Shown: positions 7,969-20,867, numbered from the stretch's first letter. The stretch is 36,846 nt of DNA from Richelia sp. SL_2_1 (GCA_012033205.1 JAAUSO010000062.1:1-36846), one strand, 5' to 3'. Made by a program: numbers and translations. Notes: a model not told the origin generated them from the sequence alone.

Positions 7969-8634
7969 TTAATTTTTTCGAGATAATTCGCGTATTTTTT
8001 TGCGGCATTCTCGTTTTGCTTGAGTTTCTCCATTGCTACGACAATTCGAGATAAATTCGTAAATTATTGCTTTAGTTAATATGGGAAAACTTAAACTCTT
8101 TTCTGATTCTTGATATTCTTCCTGATTTAATATATAAATAGTTAGTGATTTTCCGTTATAGCGCCAAAATTCTGGTACTTTTATATCTTGATAAAGTTGT
8201 TTTTTATTGATATCTGTATGAGTAATATCAACTTCTAAAACTAAATCGGGAGGTGGATCTTGATTTAAGTTTACGGTTTTCCCACGAACAATAGGTTCAT
8301 TTTTTATGTAGTAACATTTATCTGGTTCTGCACCAATTTTTTTATCTGCTATTTTGAGTGTAGTTGAAGCTAAACTCTTGATATTTAGATTTAATTCTTC
8401 TGTGAGAATATGAATTAATATTCCTATATTTTCGCTGCTGCTTTCATGTGCCTCTAACCGGGTCATAATTTCTAAAACACCCTGATAATAATGCACCCTT
8501 GCCGCTCGGTTTTCGCCTAGAGCATTTAAAATTTGTTCGTAAGCTTGCCAGCTAATATTATCTAAAGCAACTCGTTTTTCTGGTAAAAGTTGCTCGATAT
8601 CGTCATTGTTAATTATTTCGTTAATTGTGACCAT
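7969..8634 (-). CDS. Uma2 family (DUF820) putative restriction-like nuclease
   Basis: A 221-residue protein of the Uma2 family, which has a PD-(D/E)XK nuclease fold and is greatly expanded in cyanobacteria. Visible family signatures are WQAYEQILNALGENR near the start, GVLEIMTRLEAHE, the core PDLVLEVDIT (acidic active-site strand, about 149-158) and the following FWRYNGKSLTIYIL. The usual second-strand position is filled by EVDIT then KKQLYQDI, consistent with an intact site. The C-terminal tail is basic. The biological role of Uma2 proteins is unknown; no partner gene is seen. It starts at the ATG of MVTINEI. Confidence 0.82.
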   Translation of the reverse strand: MVTINEIINNDDIEQLLPEKRVALDNISWQAYEQILNALGENRAARVHYYQGVLEIMTRLEAHESSSENIGILIHILTEELNLNIKSLASTTLKIADKKIGAEPDKCYYIKNEPIVRGKTVNLNQDPPPDLVLEVDITHTDINKKQLYQDIKVPEFWRYNGKSLTIYILNQEEYQESEKSLSFPILTKAIIYEFISNCRSNGETQAKRECRKKIRELSRKN

Positions 8635-8730
8635 TTTTATAAAAATTATCCATTGATAATTAGTTTGACAGCCTATAGATTGAAGACGTAGGAATACGCC
8701 CCGTCTCTAGATTTACATTTTTATTTTTAA

Positions 8731-10295
<1,565 letters not shown>

Positions 10296-11579
10296 ATGAA
10301 TCCTGCCCTAACTAAATTTGGCGTTCAAATGTCTAAACTGACCGGCGTAAGAGCGATTATGAAGGATATTAATGAAACTTTACGCGCAGGAATTGGGCAG
10401 GAGTTAATGAATTTGAGTGCGGGTAATCCGTTGATTTTACCTGAAGTCGAACAATTGTGGCGCGATTGTACTGCGGAACTTTTATCAAGTACGGAGTATG
10501 GTGAAGTTGTTTGCCGTTATGGTTATTCTAAGGGTTACTCGCCATTAATCGAAGCCGTTGCAAAAGACTTCAACAAGCGGTATGGTTTAAATCTGACCGA
10601 ACGCAATATTCTAATTACTCCCGGTAGTCAAACGCTTTATTTTTACGCTGCAAATGTCTTCGGCGGTTATACTACCAACGATGAACTCAAACAAATTGTT
10701 CTTCCTCTAAGTCCCGATTATACAGGTTATGGTGGAGTCAGTTTAGTTCCCGAAGCCTTATTCGCCTACAAACCAACTTTAGATATTGACGCAGCATCTC
10801 ATAGATTTAAATACCGTCCCGATTTCAGCCAGTTATCAATTAGCGAAAATACTGGTTGTGTTTTATTCTCTCGTCCCTGTAATCCTACGGGGAATGTGAT
10901 TACCGACGAAGAAGTTGAAAAAATCGCGGCACTTGCTGCATCATTAAATGTACCAGTCTTAATTGACTCCGCCTATGCGCCACCATTCCCAGCCTTGAAT
11001 TATACCGAGATGACACCAACCTTTGGTGAAAATATTCTCCACTGTATGAGTTTGTCAAAAGCAGGATTACCCGGAGAAAGAGTAGGAATTGCGATCGGTA
11101 ATGAAAAATTAATCGAAGCCTTAGAATGCTTTCAAGCAAATGCTAGCTTACATTCATCCAGATACGGACAAGCCATAGCTGCTCGTGCTATTGATTCCGG
11201 AGAGTTAGCAAGAATCAGCGAAACGGTGATTCGTCCTTTTTACAAAAACAAATTTGCTGTTTTAGAAAGCACTTTAGAAGCCGCAATGCCCAAAAACTTA
11301 CCTTGGTTCCTGCATCGCGGTGAAGGAGCGATTTTTGGTTGGATATGGTTGCAAGATTTGCCCATCAGCGATTGGGATTTTTACCAGCAACTGAAAAAAG
11401 TAGGTGTAATAGTTGTCCCTGGAAACTCCTTCTTCCCCGGATTGCATGAAGAATGGGAACATAAACATCAATGCTTCCGCATCAGTCTCACAGGTAGTGA
11501 CGAGGAAATCAAAACCGGAATGCAGCGTTTCGCCCAAGTAGCCCAAGAAGTTTATCAAGGTGCTACCGTGAATGTGTGA
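10296..11579 (+). CDS. avtA: Valine-pyruvate aminotransferase
   Basis: A 427-residue PLP enzyme of aminotransferase fold type I, interconverting valine plus pyruvate with 2-oxoisovalerate plus alanine in the cytoplasm. I use ATG 10296 and not the TTG two codons earlier. The PLP lysine is Lys255 in SLSKAGLPGERVG. CVLFSRPCNPTGNVITDEE and the substrate-side FRISLTGSDEE segment are typical of AvtA, as is the opening FGVQMSKLTGVRAIMKDI. The length matches the family. It precedes rimM by 130 bases of repeats on the same strand, with no other amino-acid gene nearby. Confidence 0.88.
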   Translation: MNPALTKFGVQMSKLTGVRAIMKDINETLRAGIGQELMNLSAGNPLILPEVEQLWRDCTAELLSSTEYGEVVCRYGYSKGYSPLIEAVAKDFNKRYGLNLTERNILITPGSQTLYFYAANVFGGYTTNDELKQIVLPLSPDYTGYGGVSLVPEALFAYKPTLDIDAASHRFKYRPDFSQLSISENTGCVLFSRPCNPTGNVITDEEVEKIAALAASLNVPVLIDSAYAPPFPALNYTEMTPTFGENILHCMSLSKAGLPGERVGIAIGNEKLIEALECFQANASLHSSRYGQAIAARAIDSGELARISETVIRPFYKNKFAVLESTLEAAMPKNLPWFLHRGEGAIFGWIWLQDLPISDWDFYQQLKKVGVIVVPGNSFFPGLHEEWEHKHQCFRISLTGSDEEIKTGMQRFAQVAQEVYQGATVNV

Positions 11580-11604
11580 GAAGAGACTAGGAGAAAAAAT
11601 TATT

Positions 11605-11709
11605 AACTCCTAACTCCGGTACAGACGTAGCAATACGCCCCGTCTCTACTCCTAACTCCTAACTCCTCACTCCTAACTGATAACTGTTCACTGATAACTG
11701 ATAACTGAA
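11605..11709. repeat. Heptad arrays (AACTCCT, ACTGATA) with an AGACG repeat fragment
   Basis: AACTCCT units and ACTGATA units surround a 26-base fragment (about 11622-11647) of the AGACGTAGCAATACG.../CGTCTCTAC repeat that also occurs at 8684-8708. The array runs up to the rimM start codon. Confidence 0.8.
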
Positions 11710-12300
11710 ATGGGTTGGTTGGAAATTGGTAAGATTGTTGCACCTCAAGGATTGAATGGTGAATTACGGGTTTATCCGGATACGGATTTTCCCGAACGTT
11801 TTGAGGTACCGGGTAAACGTTGGTTGTTGCGTCCAAATGCAACGGAACCGCAAGAGGTAGAATTAGTTAAAGGTCGTTTTCTTGAAGGTAAAAATCTGTA
11901 TATAATTCAGTTAGCTGGTGTGAAGCATCGGGATGAAGCTGAAGAATTACGGGGTTGTAAGATACTTGTGCCTGAAAGCGATCGGCCTCTTTTGAGTGAA
12001 GATGAGTATCATTTAATGGATTTGGTCGGTTTATCTGTTTTTATGCAGGATAGTGGAAAATTTATCGGTACAGTAGTTGATTTGATTGCTGCTGGTAATG
12101 ATTTATTAGAAGTACGGTTGGAGAAAGAGCAGACAAGCAGACAAGGGGACAAGGAGATAAAGGGACAAGCAGACAAGCAGACAAGCAGACAAGAAGATGA
12201 AGAAAAAAACCAAAATCCGTCTTGGAAAGTTTTGGGGGAAGAAAATCTACACCCCAAACTTTCCGCAAATCTAAAATCCAAAATTCTAAGACTGTTTTAA
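11710..12300 (+). CDS. rimM: Ribosome maturation factor RimM, repeat-invaded and frameshifted
   Basis: RimM binds protein S19 and helps 30S subunit assembly. The N-terminal RimM domain is intact ([21 protein letters not shown] through [16 protein letters not shown]), and the PRC-barrel begins at [14 protein letters not shown]. After DLLEVRLEK (about residue 138) the normal short linker is replaced by some 55 low-complexity residues encoded by AGACAAGC tandem units (12129-12192) and an AAAATCC heptad block. The frame then stops at 12298 before the last PRC strands. The missing end is intact in another frame just downstream. One extra base somewhere in 12201-12297 would restore it; the A7 run at 12203-12209 and the T4G5 run at 12230-12238 are the likely sites. 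It is either a damaged gene or a sequencing error. Confidence 0.85.
   Translation: MGWLEIGKIVAPQGLNGELRVYPDTDFPERFEVPGKRWLLRPNATEPQEVELVKGRFLEGKNLYIIQLAGVKHRDEAEELRGCKILVPESDRPLLSEDEYHLMDLVGLSVFMQDSGKFIGTVVDLIAAGNDLLEVRLEKEQTSRQGDKEIKGQADKQTSRQEDEEKNQNPSWKVLGEENLHPKLSANLKSKILRLF
12129..12192. repeat. 8-bp tandem repeat (AGACAAGC) inside rimM
   Basis: Near-perfect AGACAAGC units and variants (GGGGACAAGG, AGGGACAAGC) lie inside the rimM frame. The unit is 8 bases, so each gain or loss shifts the reading frame. Confidence 0.8.
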
Positions 12301-12389
12301 TTCCTTTTGTCAGAGAAATTGTTCCGGTGGTTGATTTGTTAAATAATCGGATTGAAATTACCCCACCGACTGGTTTATTGGAAATTTAA
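12201..12389 (+). pseudogene. rimM: Out-of-frame 3' end of rimM
   Basis: In the frame whose codons start at 12201, the sequence is open to a TAA at 12387-12389. It encodes [19 protein letters not shown], then [21 protein letters not shown], which is the standard C-terminal part of the RimM PRC barrel. An in-frame TGA at 12198 blocks this frame upstream, so the shift must fall after that point. Confidence 0.85.
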
Positions 12390-13151
12390 TTCTCCAGATT
12401 TGATAGTCGTGGCAATTTGGATTTGAATTTTGTATTGTAACTAATTTAATCTTTTATGTTGAGTAAATTTAATTCAGTCTAATCAACTAATAAATAAGTT
12501 TAAAATATTATCTTCTATCTAAAGAAGTATTTTAATTGTATGCAATATAATTAATGACTTTATTTTTTTTACATATTTATTATTTATATTTATTATTGAT
12601 ATTTATTATTGATATTTATTTTTCGATTATGTGAGAAGTCGGGTTTTTAGGATAAATATCTGTAATCTCAGACAATATTGATCAAAACCCGACTACTGTG
12701 GTTTTCATCGTAGTTTAATTCCTAAAACTGTTATTCACCTTGCATTTTAATCAATTAATAGTGATTGCTGATATGGCACATTTGGTTAAATTGCGGTTAA
12801 ATTTGAACAAGTAAATAAATGTTGTGTTAAACTCCCAAACAAGTTGTTCTGTTGAAGAGTTGTTGATATTTGTCAAAATTTTTAATGATTTGATGATATT
12901 AATTCGATGATTTTTGTGAAATCAAAGCTAATTACAGATTGTTTCAATTAATGAAACTAGCTATGATAATGTATTTTACTATTATAACTAAAGATACCTT
13001 TTAGTGATTTAGTGAGGCGATAACACTATTTTCTAAAAAAAATATTCATTTAGATATAAAAGATGGTGACGAATTTAAGCTTATATAAATATGAAAAGTA
13101 CACAAAGTAGACAATAAGAAATTCACAAAATTTGTATTTAGGAGTTGAGTT
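12390..13151. promoter_or_regulatory. Long AT-rich leader region before phosphoketolase
   Basis: The longest gene-free stretch in the window (762 bases). It contains ATTTATTATTGAT-type tandem units (about 12572-12622) and copy 2 of the AGAAGTCGGGTTTT element (12637-12694). Then come about 450 bases of unique AT-rich DNA that should hold the xfp promoter and a leader. A good Shine-Dalgarno AGGAG lies at 13140-13144, 7 bases from the ATG. I could not fix a promoter or an NtcA/RpaA box by eye. Confidence 0.5.
12637..12694. repeat. Copy 2 of the AGAAGTCGGGTTTT inverted-repeat family
   Basis: AGTCGGGTTTT (12637-12647) and AAAACCCGACT (12684-12694) are perfect reverse complements. The 36-base interior (ATAAATATCTGTAATC...) resembles the interiors of copies 3 and 4. 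Just outside the left end, GAGA extends the shared AGAAGTCGGG sequence. Confidence 0.85.
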
Positions 13152-15533
13152 ATGACTTTAGCAAGCCCTCCCCAAGCCAAGGCATTACAGAGTGATGAAT
13201 TACGAAAGATTAATGCTTATTGGAATGCGGCGAATTATCTTTCAGTTGGACAAATATATTTATTGGATAATCCTTTACTCAAAGAACCGCTGAAATTAGA
13301 ACACGTTAAACCGAGACTTTTAGGACATTGGGGAACTACTCCAGGATTAAATTTTATTTATGTTCATCTCAATCGGGTAATTAAAAGAGATGATTTAAGT
13401 ATGATTTATATTGCAGGTCCTGGACATGGTGGACCTGGTTTAGTGGCTAATACTTATCTTGAAGGAACTTACAGCGAATATTATCCGAATATTTCTCAAG
13501 ATACCCAAGGGATGCAAAAACTCTTCAAACAGTTTTCCTTCCCCGGTGGAATTCCTTCTCATGTAGCACCGGAAACTCCAGGAAGCATTCATGAAGGTGG
13601 AGAACTTGGTTATGCTGTTTCTCATGCTTTTGGTGCGGCTTTTGATAATCCCGATTTGATTGTGGCTTGCGTTGTCGGTGATGGTGAAGCCGAAACGGGT
13701 TCTTTGGCTGCAAGTTGGCATTCTAACAAGTTTCTCAATCCAGTACATGATGGTGCTGTACTACCGATTTTGCACCTCAACGGCTATAAAATTGCTAACC
13801 CCACAGTTTTGGCTAGAATCAGCCATGAGGAATTGCAAAAACTGTTTGAAGGTTATGGTTACAAACCTTATTTTGTTGAGGGTTCCGAACCAGAAGCCAT
13901 GCATCAATTGATGGCTGCAACTATGGATACCGTACTACACGAAATCCGCGAAATTCAGGAAGATGCCCGGAAAAATGGCTTTAAAAAACGTCCGCAATGG
14001 CCGATGATTATTCTTAGGAGTCCCAAAGGTTGGACGGGACCAAAAGAAGTTGATGGACAAAAAACCGAAGATTATTGGCGATCGCACCAAGTACCGTTAT
14101 CAAATATGGCAGCAGAACCAGCCCACGTCCAATTATTGGAAGATTGGATGAAGAGTTATCAGCCAGAAGAATTATTTGATCAAAACGGTAAATTAATTTC
14201 AGAATTAGCCGAACTCGCACCAACTGGAAATCGACGCATGGGTGACAATCCCCACGCTAACGGTGGTGTTGTGCTGCGAGATTTGAAAATGCCCGATTTT
14301 CGCAACTATGCGGTAGAAATCACCGAACCAGGAAAAACCATTGCTGAAGCAACCCGTGTTATGGGTAAATTACTGCGGGATGTAATGAAGCTGAATTTAG
14401 ATAGCCGTAACTTCCGCTTATTTGGTCCTGATGAAACCGCATCGAATCGGCTAGGTGACGTATTAAATGTGACTTCGAGGACTTGGGTCGCAGAAACCTT
14501 AGAATACGACGACCATTTGGCAGCAGACGGTCGCATTATGGAAATTCTCAGTGAACATACTTGTCAGGGTTGGTTGGAAGGATACCTACTTACAGGTCGT
14601 CACGGATTATTTTCCTGTTATGAAGCATTTATCCATATCATCGATTCAATGTTCAACCAGCACGCGAAATGGTTGAAAACAACCCGTGAGATACCTTGGC
14701 GTAGACCAGTCGCTTCCTTAACATATTTATTAACATCTCACGTATGGCGACAAGACCACAACGGCTTTAGCCATCAAGATCCCGGCTTTATTGACCACGT
14801 GATCAACAAGAAAGCCGAGGTTGTGAGAATATATTTACCACCCGATGCTAATTGTCTGCTTTCGGTGACAGACCATTGTTTGAGAAGCCGCCATTACGTT
14901 AACGTGATTGTCGCCGGGAAACAACCAGCATTGCAATTTCTAAATATGGATGAAGCAATCAAGCACTGCACCACGGGGATCGGGATTTGGGCTTTTGCAA
15001 GTAACGATCAAGGTACTGAACCAGATGTAGTCATGGCTTGTGCTGGAGATGTTCCGACATTAGAAACTTTAGCAGCAGTAGATATATTACGGGATAATTT
15101 CTCAGAATTAAAAATTAGGGTAGTAAATGTAGTAGACTTGATGACTCTGCAGCCAGAAACCGAACATCCCCACGGTTTGAGTGACAAAGATTTTGATAGC
15201 ATCTTTACAACAGATAAACCAATCATCTTTGCCTTCCACGGTTATCCTTGGCTGATTCACCGTTTAACATATCGTCGCACAAATCACAAAAACCTCCACG
15301 TCCGGGGTTACAAAGAAGAAGGAACTACAACTACACCTTTTGATATGGTAGTAATGAACGACTTAGACCGCTTTAATTTAGCAGATGATGTCATTGACAG
15401 GGTTCCTCATTTAGGGTATAAGGCAGCTCACGTCAAGCAAATGTTGCACAACAAGTTAATTGAACACAAGCAATACGTTCGTGAACACGGCGAAGATATG
15501 CCCGAAATTCGCGATTGGAAATGGGAATATTAA
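13152..15533 (+). CDS. xfp: Phosphoketolase (xylulose-5-P/fructose-6-P)
   Basis: A 793-residue cytoplasmic TPP enzyme that splits xylulose-5-phosphate (or fructose-6-phosphate) with phosphate into acetyl phosphate and glyceraldehyde-3-phosphate (or erythrose-4-phosphate). The N-terminal TPP domain carries [11 protein letters not shown] (58-68) and AGPGHGGPG (88-96). The Mg/TPP motif is GDGEAETGS starting at 177 and ending at Asn210. The central and C-terminal phosphoketolase domains are complete ([33 protein letters not shown]). Full length fits the family. The start is set by AGGAG 7 bases upstream. It opens the catabolic block: acetyl phosphate is the substrate of acetate kinase encoded at 22422, and glyceraldehyde-3-phosphate feeds the GAPDH at 19818. 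Confidence 0.95.
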   Translation: MTLASPPQAKALQSDELRKINAYWNAANYLSVGQIYLLDNPLLKEPLKLEHVKPRLLGHWGTTPGLNFIYVHLNRVIKRDDLSMIYIAGPGHGGPGLVANTYLEGTYSEYYPNISQDTQGMQKLFKQFSFPGGIPSHVAPETPGSIHEGGELGYAVSHAFGAAFDNPDLIVACVVGDGEAETGSLAASWHSNKFLNPVHDGAVLPILHLNGYKIANPTVLARISHEELQKLFEGYGYKPYFVEGSEPEAMHQLMAATMDTVLHEIREIQEDARKNGFKKRPQWPMIILRSPKGWTGPKEVDGQKTEDYWRSHQVPLSNMAAEPAHVQLLEDWMKSYQPEELFDQNGKLISELAELAPTGNRRMGDNPHANGGVVLRDLKMPDFRNYAVEITEPGKTIAEATRVMGKLLRDVMKLNLDSRNFRLFGPDETASNRLGDVLNVTSRTWVAETLEYDDHLAADGRIMEILSEHTCQGWLEGYLLTGRHGLFSCYEAFIHIIDSMFNQHAKWLKTTREIPWRRPVASLTYLLTSHVWRQDHNGFSHQDPGFIDHVINKKAEVVRIYLPPDANCLLSVTDHCLRSRHYVNVIVAGKQPALQFLNMDEAIKHCTTGIGIWAFASNDQGTEPDVVMACAGDVPTLETLAAVDILRDNFSELKIRVVNVVDLMTLQPETEHPHGLSDKDFDSIFTTDKPIIFAFHGYPWLIHRLTYRRTNHKNLHVRGYKEEGTTTTPFDMVVMNDLDRFNLADDVIDRVPHLGYKAAHVKQMLHNKLIEHKQYVREHGEDMPEIRDWKWEY

Positions 15534-15784
15534 AGGACAAGGAGATAGGGAGACTTTCGGGATGGGGGGACAAGGGGATAGGGAGAGAATAAATAAAAAC
15601 TGTCAACTGTCAACTAACCACCATCCACCATCAACTAACCACCATCAACTATCAACTAACCACCATCCACCATCAACTAACTCCTAAAATTCCCAATTAT
15701 TTGAGCAAGTGTAAGAGAGAGAATGCTATAAAGCTATAGGGTTAGATATAAGTGTAAATTCGATATCTTAGCAACATCACCATA
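15534..15784. repeat. Repeat-filled spacer (CTGTCAA, CACCATC/AACTAAC units)
   Basis: Starts with GGGGACAAGG/GATAGGGAG-type units like those in rimM. A segment nearly identical to 4993-5028 follows, then CAACTAACCACCAT units, and about 90 unique bases before glgP. No terminator with a T tract was found after xfp. Confidence 0.75.
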
Positions 15785-18358
15785 ATGAGTAGCAGTTCAT
15801 CCGAGCCACAATATAGTAACTTAGCACAGGAAAATGTTCCTGCTCCTGAAATTGCTAAAGTTAGAATCGAGGACGATCGCACTGGCATGAGTGAGGAAAC
15901 TCTCAAACGTGCCATTGCTGATAGTCTTTATTATGTCCAAGGAAAAGGTGAGTTTTTTGCCACCTTGCACGATTATTATATGGCTGTTGCCCATAGCGTT
16001 CGCGATCGCATTCTACAACGACGCATCAAAACAGCCGAAACTCACATGGAAAATCGTGTGAAAACGGTTTATTATCTCTCGGCTGAATTCTTAATGGGTC
16101 GATATACAGGTAATAGTCTCATTAATCTCGGTCTTTACGAAAAAATAAAAACTGTTCTTAAAGAATCTGGGTTAGAGCTAGACGACTTGTTGGAAAAAGA
16201 ACGGGAACCAGGATTGGGTAACGGCGGTTTGGGAAGACTTGCAGCTTGCTATCTCGATTCTTTAGCAACTTTGGAAATTCCCGCTGTTGGTTATGGAATT
16301 CGTTATGAATTCGGGATTTTTGAGCAAGTTATCCGCAACGGTTGGCAAGTAGAAAATCCTGATAAATGGTTGAGTTTCGGTAACGCTTGGGAACTTCCTT
16401 TACCTGAATATCGTGTAGAAGTCAAGTTTGGTGGTCATACTGAAGTTTACGACGATCGAAACGGACGCTACCAATCACGGTGGGTACCGCAGCAAAAAGT
16501 ATCTGGAGTTCCCTATGATACTCCTGTACCGGGTTATGGTGTGGATACAGTGAATATTCTGCGGTTGTGGAAAGCTGAAGCAACTGACGAATTTGACCTA
16601 CAGGCTTTTAATGCTGGTGATTACATCGGTGCGGTAGGTAGTCAAATGTTCTCAGAGAATATTTCCAAAGTTCTCTACCCCAACGATGATACGATGCAGG
16701 GTAAGGAATTACGTTTGCAGCAACAATACTTTTTTGTTTCCTGTTCCTTGCAAGATATTCTCCGTCGTCATCAACACATTTTTAACACTTTAGATAATCT
16801 GGGTGAAAAAGCTGCAATTCAACTTAATGATACCCATCCTTCAGTTGGTATCGCCGAATTAATGCGGCTACTGATTGACGAACATCAAATGTCTTGGGAT
16901 AAAGCTTGGAATATTACTAAGAATACCTTTGCTTACACTAACCATACTCTACTGCCAGAAGCTTTAGAAAAATGGCCCGTGGCACTTTTCGGGAGATTAT
17001 TACCCAGACATTTAGAAATCATTTACGAAATTAACTTCCGTTTTTTGGCGGAGGTAAGAAGACGTTATCCTGGAGATTTAGAAAAGATATCGCGGCTATC
17101 TTTGATTGAAGAAGGTGACGAAAGGAAAATCCGCATGGCACATTTAGCTTGTGTCGGTAGCCATAAAATTAACGGTGTAGCGGCTCTGCATACCGAGCTA
17201 CTCAAAAAAGATGTTCTTCACGACTTCTATGAATTATTTCCAGAGAAGTTTATCAACAAAACAAACGGTGTAACTCCCCGTCGCTGGTTGTTATTGGGTA
17301 ATCCTCGACTGGCTCGTTTAATTACCGATAAAATCGGTACAGATTGGATTAAGAATCTTGATGAACTCCGAAAGTTAGAAAAGTTCATAGACGATAAAGA
17401 TTTTCGGCAAAATTGGCGCGATATCAAGCAAGCTAACAAGCAAGAATTAGCAAAATTAATTCAAAAATCGAACGGAATTACAGTTGATACCAATTCCTTA
17501 TTTGATGTACAGGTAAAGCGACTGCACGAATACAAACGTCAGTTGCTCAATGCTTTTCATATCATCACTCTCTACAACCAAATCAAGAAAAATCCTCAAG
17601 CTGATATTCTACCCCGGACATTTATTTTCGCAGGTAAAGCAGCACCAGGCTACTTTATCGCTAAATTGATTATCAAATTAATCAATGCCGTTGGTAGTGT
17701 AGTAAACAGCGATACAGACGTTGCCGGACGTTTAAAAGTAGCATTCATACCAAACTACAACGTATCTTCCAGCCAATTTATCTACGCCGGTGCGGAACTT
17801 TCCGAACAAATTTCCACCGCTGGTAAAGAAGCTTCCGGAACAGGTAACATGAAATTTGCCCTCAACGGTGCTTTGACAATCGGAACCCTTGACGGTGCTA
17901 ACGTTGAAATTCGCGAAGAAGTCGGTGAGGAAAACTTCTTTTTATGCGGTTTAACCACCCCAGAAGTTTACGAATTGCAAGCGAAAGGTTATAACCCCAG
18001 GAGTTATTACGAATCCAATCCTCAGCTCAAAGAAGTCATTGACTTGATAGCTTGTGGACAATTCTCCGATGGCGATCGCAGTTTGTTCAATCCGTTGTTA
18101 GATTCGCTGTTTAACCAAGATAGGTTCATGTTATTCGCCGACTATCAATCTTACATCGAAACCCAAGCCAAAGTATCCCAAGCCTATCGAGATACAGAAA
18201 ATTGGACTCGAATGTCAATTTTGAACTCGGCACGCATGGGTAAATTTTCTTCAGATAGGGCAATTTGGGAATATTGTCAAGAAATTTGGAATATACAACC
18301 CTGCAAAGTTAGTCTCGACGAATATTCAACCGATAGAGCCGGTTTGAAAATTTTGTAA
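15785..18358 (+). CDS. glgP: Glycogen phosphorylase
   Basis: An 857-residue GT35 enzyme that releases glucose-1-phosphate from glycogen ends with phosphate. Landmarks are TVYYLSAEFLMGRYTGNSLINL (about 94-115), EPGLGNGGLGRLAACYLDS (about 141-159) and IQLNDTHPSVGIAELMRLL. The PLP-binding lysine is in GTGNMKFALNGALTIGT (about residue 690), followed by LDGANVEI. The length is normal for the bacterial family. The first 40 residues are a variable extension (Ser-rich). It is the entry point of stored carbon into the downstream pathway genes. No clear Shine-Dalgarno sequence is seen before the ATG. Cyanobacteria usually have more than one glgP; which paralogue this is cannot be told. Confidence 0.95.
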   Translation: MSSSSSEPQYSNLAQENVPAPEIAKVRIEDDRTGMSEETLKRAIADSLYYVQGKGEFFATLHDYYMAVAHSVRDRILQRRIKTAETHMENRVKTVYYLSAEFLMGRYTGNSLINLGLYEKIKTVLKESGLELDDLLEKEREPGLGNGGLGRLAACYLDSLATLEIPAVGYGIRYEFGIFEQVIRNGWQVENPDKWLSFGNAWELPLPEYRVEVKFGGHTEVYDDRNGRYQSRWVPQQKVSGVPYDTPVPGYGVDTVNILRLWKAEATDEFDLQAFNAGDYIGAVGSQMFSENISKVLYPNDDTMQGKELRLQQQYFFVSCSLQDILRRHQHIFNTLDNLGEKAAIQLNDTHPSVGIAELMRLLIDEHQMSWDKAWNITKNTFAYTNHTLLPEALEKWPVALFGRLLPRHLEIIYEINFRFLAEVRRRYPGDLEKISRLSLIEEGDERKIRMAHLACVGSHKINGVAALHTELLKKDVLHDFYELFPEKFINKTNGVTPRRWLLLGNPRLARLITDKIGTDWIKNLDELRKLEKFIDDKDFRQNWRDIKQANKQELAKLIQKSNGITVDTNSLFDVQVKRLHEYKRQLLNAFHIITLYNQIKKNPQADILPRTFIFAGKAAPGYFIAKLIIKLINAVGSVVNSDTDVAGRLKVAFIPNYNVSSSQFIYAGAELSEQISTAGKEASGTGNMKFALNGALTIGTLDGANVEIREEVGEENFFLCGLTTPEVYELQAKGYNPRSYYESNPQLKEVIDLIACGQFSDGDRSLFNPLLDSLFNQDRFMLFADYQSYIETQAKVSQAYRDTENWTRMSILNSARMGKFSSDRAIWEYCQEIWNIQPCKVSLDEYSTDRAGLKIL

Positions 18359-18399
18359 GTAGTTAGTGGTTAGTTGATGGTGGTTAGTGGTTAGTTGTT

Positions 18400-18540
18400 G
18401 GTTTATTGATAACTAACCTCTAACCTTTAACCTCTAACCTTTGACCTTTGACCTCTAACCTTTGACCTTTGACCTCTAACCTCTAACCTTTAACCTCTAA
18501 CCTTTGACTTTTGACCTTTGACCTTTAACCTGTGAATGTT
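18400..18540. repeat. Heptanucleotide array (AACCTCT/AACCTTT/GACCTTT)
   Basis: About seventeen 7-base units (AACCTCT, AACCTTT, GACCTTT, GACTTTT) fill the spacer between glgP and the lactate dehydrogenase and run up to about 10 bases before its ATG, so they form the immediate 5' leader. Confidence 0.9.
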
Positions 18541-19533
18541 ATGAAAGTAGCAGTATTCAGCACTAAAAACTACGACCGGCACTTTCTTTCAGAAGCAAAT
18601 GGCGATCGCGCTCATGAACTTGTATTTTTTGAGCCAAGGTTAAGCAGTGAAACTACGGCTTTAGCGGCAGGATTTCCGGCAATCTGCCCCTTTATTAATG
18701 ACCAGTTGAATGCTGAGAATATCAAGGCGATCGCCAATGGTGGCACCAAGTTGATTGCTTTACGTTCTGCGGGTTTCAATAATGTAGATATTAAAGCCGC
18801 CACCGATTTAGGAATCACCCTAGTCAGAGTTCCTGCTTATTCTCCTTATGCAGTGGCAGAACACGCAGCGGGATTAATTTTAACTTTAAATCGTAAGTAT
18901 CATCGCGCTTACAACCGAGTTAGGGAATCTAATTTTTCTCTCAATGGTTTATTAGGATTTGACTTACATTGTTCCACTGTCGGTATAGTTGGTACAGGTA
19001 AAATAGGAATGTGTTTTGCTCAAATCATGAAAGGATTTGGCTGCAATTTACTCGCATACGACATCTACAAAAACCCCGAATGTTTGGAAATGGGGGTGAA
19101 ATATGTAGAATTATCCGAATTATTCGCCACATCGGACATCGTTTCTCTACACTGTCCTTTAACTCCGGAATCATATCGCATCATTAACCCTACAACTTTA
19201 GAGCAATTTAAACCGGGAGCAATGTTGATCAACACCAGTCGTGGTGGACTTGTCGATACAAAAGCGGTGATTGATGCTTTAAAATCCGAGAAGTTAGGCT
19301 ATTTAGGTTTAGATGTATACGAACTAGAAGGTGATTTGTTTTTTGAAGATTTATCAGACGAAGTAATCCAAGATGATGTATTTGAACGTTTACTGACATT
19401 TCCCAATGTAGTCATCACAGCACATCAAGCCTTTTTTACTCGAAACGCTCTCCAAAACATCGCTCAAACAACCTTGTCAAACATCACTGATTTTGAAAAA
19501 GGACGCGAATGCAAAAATATAGTTAACAGTTGA
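18541..19533 (+). CDS. ldhA: D-lactate dehydrogenase (2-hydroxyacid dehydrogenase family)
   Basis: A 330-residue NAD-dependent enzyme reducing pyruvate to D-lactate. I start at ATG 18541; a GTG three codons earlier (18532) is possible but lies in the repeat array. The nucleotide fold is [17 protein letters not shown]. Catalytic residues are the Arg of NTSRGGLVD, the Glu of [11 protein letters not shown] and the His of ITAHQAFFT. The early [12 protein letters not shown] and the LDVYELEGD segment match D-LdhA, not phosphoglycerate or glyoxylate relatives. The gene can discard NADH made by the GAPDH encoded next. Its last two codons and TGA stop lie in the first units of a GACAGTT repeat array. 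Confidence 0.9.
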   Translation: MKVAVFSTKNYDRHFLSEANGDRAHELVFFEPRLSSETTALAAGFPAICPFINDQLNAENIKAIANGGTKLIALRSAGFNNVDIKAATDLGITLVRVPAYSPYAVAEHAAGLILTLNRKYHRAYNRVRESNFSLNGLLGFDLHCSTVGIVGTGKIGMCFAQIMKGFGCNLLAYDIYKNPECLEMGVKYVELSELFATSDIVSLHCPLTPESYRIINPTTLEQFKPGAMLINTSRGGLVDTKAVIDALKSEKLGYLGLDVYELEGDLFFEDLSDEVIQDDVFERLLTFPNVVITAHQAFFTRNALQNIAQTTLSNITDFEKGRECKNIVNS

Positions 19534-19554
19534 CAGTTGACAGTTGACAGTTAA
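19524..19554. repeat. GACAGTT heptad array overlapping the ldhA stop
   Basis: Four GACAGTT-type units; the first unit provides the TGA stop codon of ldhA (19531-19533). Confidence 0.9.
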
Positions 19555-19586
19555 CTCGTTCGAGCCTTCCGCTTGGGAATGTTGTA

Positions 19587-19651
19587 AGAAGTCGGGTTTT
19601 TATGAATATTTTCTGATGTTACGGACAAAATCTGGTAAAAACTCGACTTCT
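19587..19651. repeat. Copy 3 of the AGAAGTCGGGTTTT inverted-repeat family
   Basis: AGAAGTCGGGTTTTT (19587-19601) pairs with AAAAACTCGACTTCT (19637-19651) with one mismatch. The 35-base interior is related to copies 2 and 4. It lies between ldhA and gap1. Confidence 0.85.
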
Positions 19652-19796
19652 GTGATTCTTGTAGAACTTACGTTTTTTTGATAATTGTTTGCTGTTTACT
19701 GTTTATTTATAACTGTTTGCTGTTTACTAATTACTAACTGTTAAACCCTAGTTGCAAATTATCAAGTTTCAACCTGAATTAATTGTTCGTTGGTAA

Positions 19797-20867
<1,071 letters not shown>

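Noticed and set aside
12009-12281. Cysteine-rich minus-strand frames of 68 and 90 residues
   Set aside because: They are antisense to the AGACAAGC repeats in rimM, giving artificial CLLVCLSA-type sequence.
13440-13748. Overlapping antisense frames within xfp, glgP, sbcC, avtA and the hydrolase
   Set aside because: They are shadows of well-supported genes on the other strand and have no protein family features or ribosome sites.
15534-15687. Small reading frame overlapping the end of xfp
   Set aside because: Encodes only a repeat-derived NHHPPSTNHHQLS-like peptide from the CACCATC arrays.
18532-18540. GTG start for ldhA three codons upstream
   Set aside because: Falls in the heptad array and adds MNV before the standard MKVAVFST start of the family.
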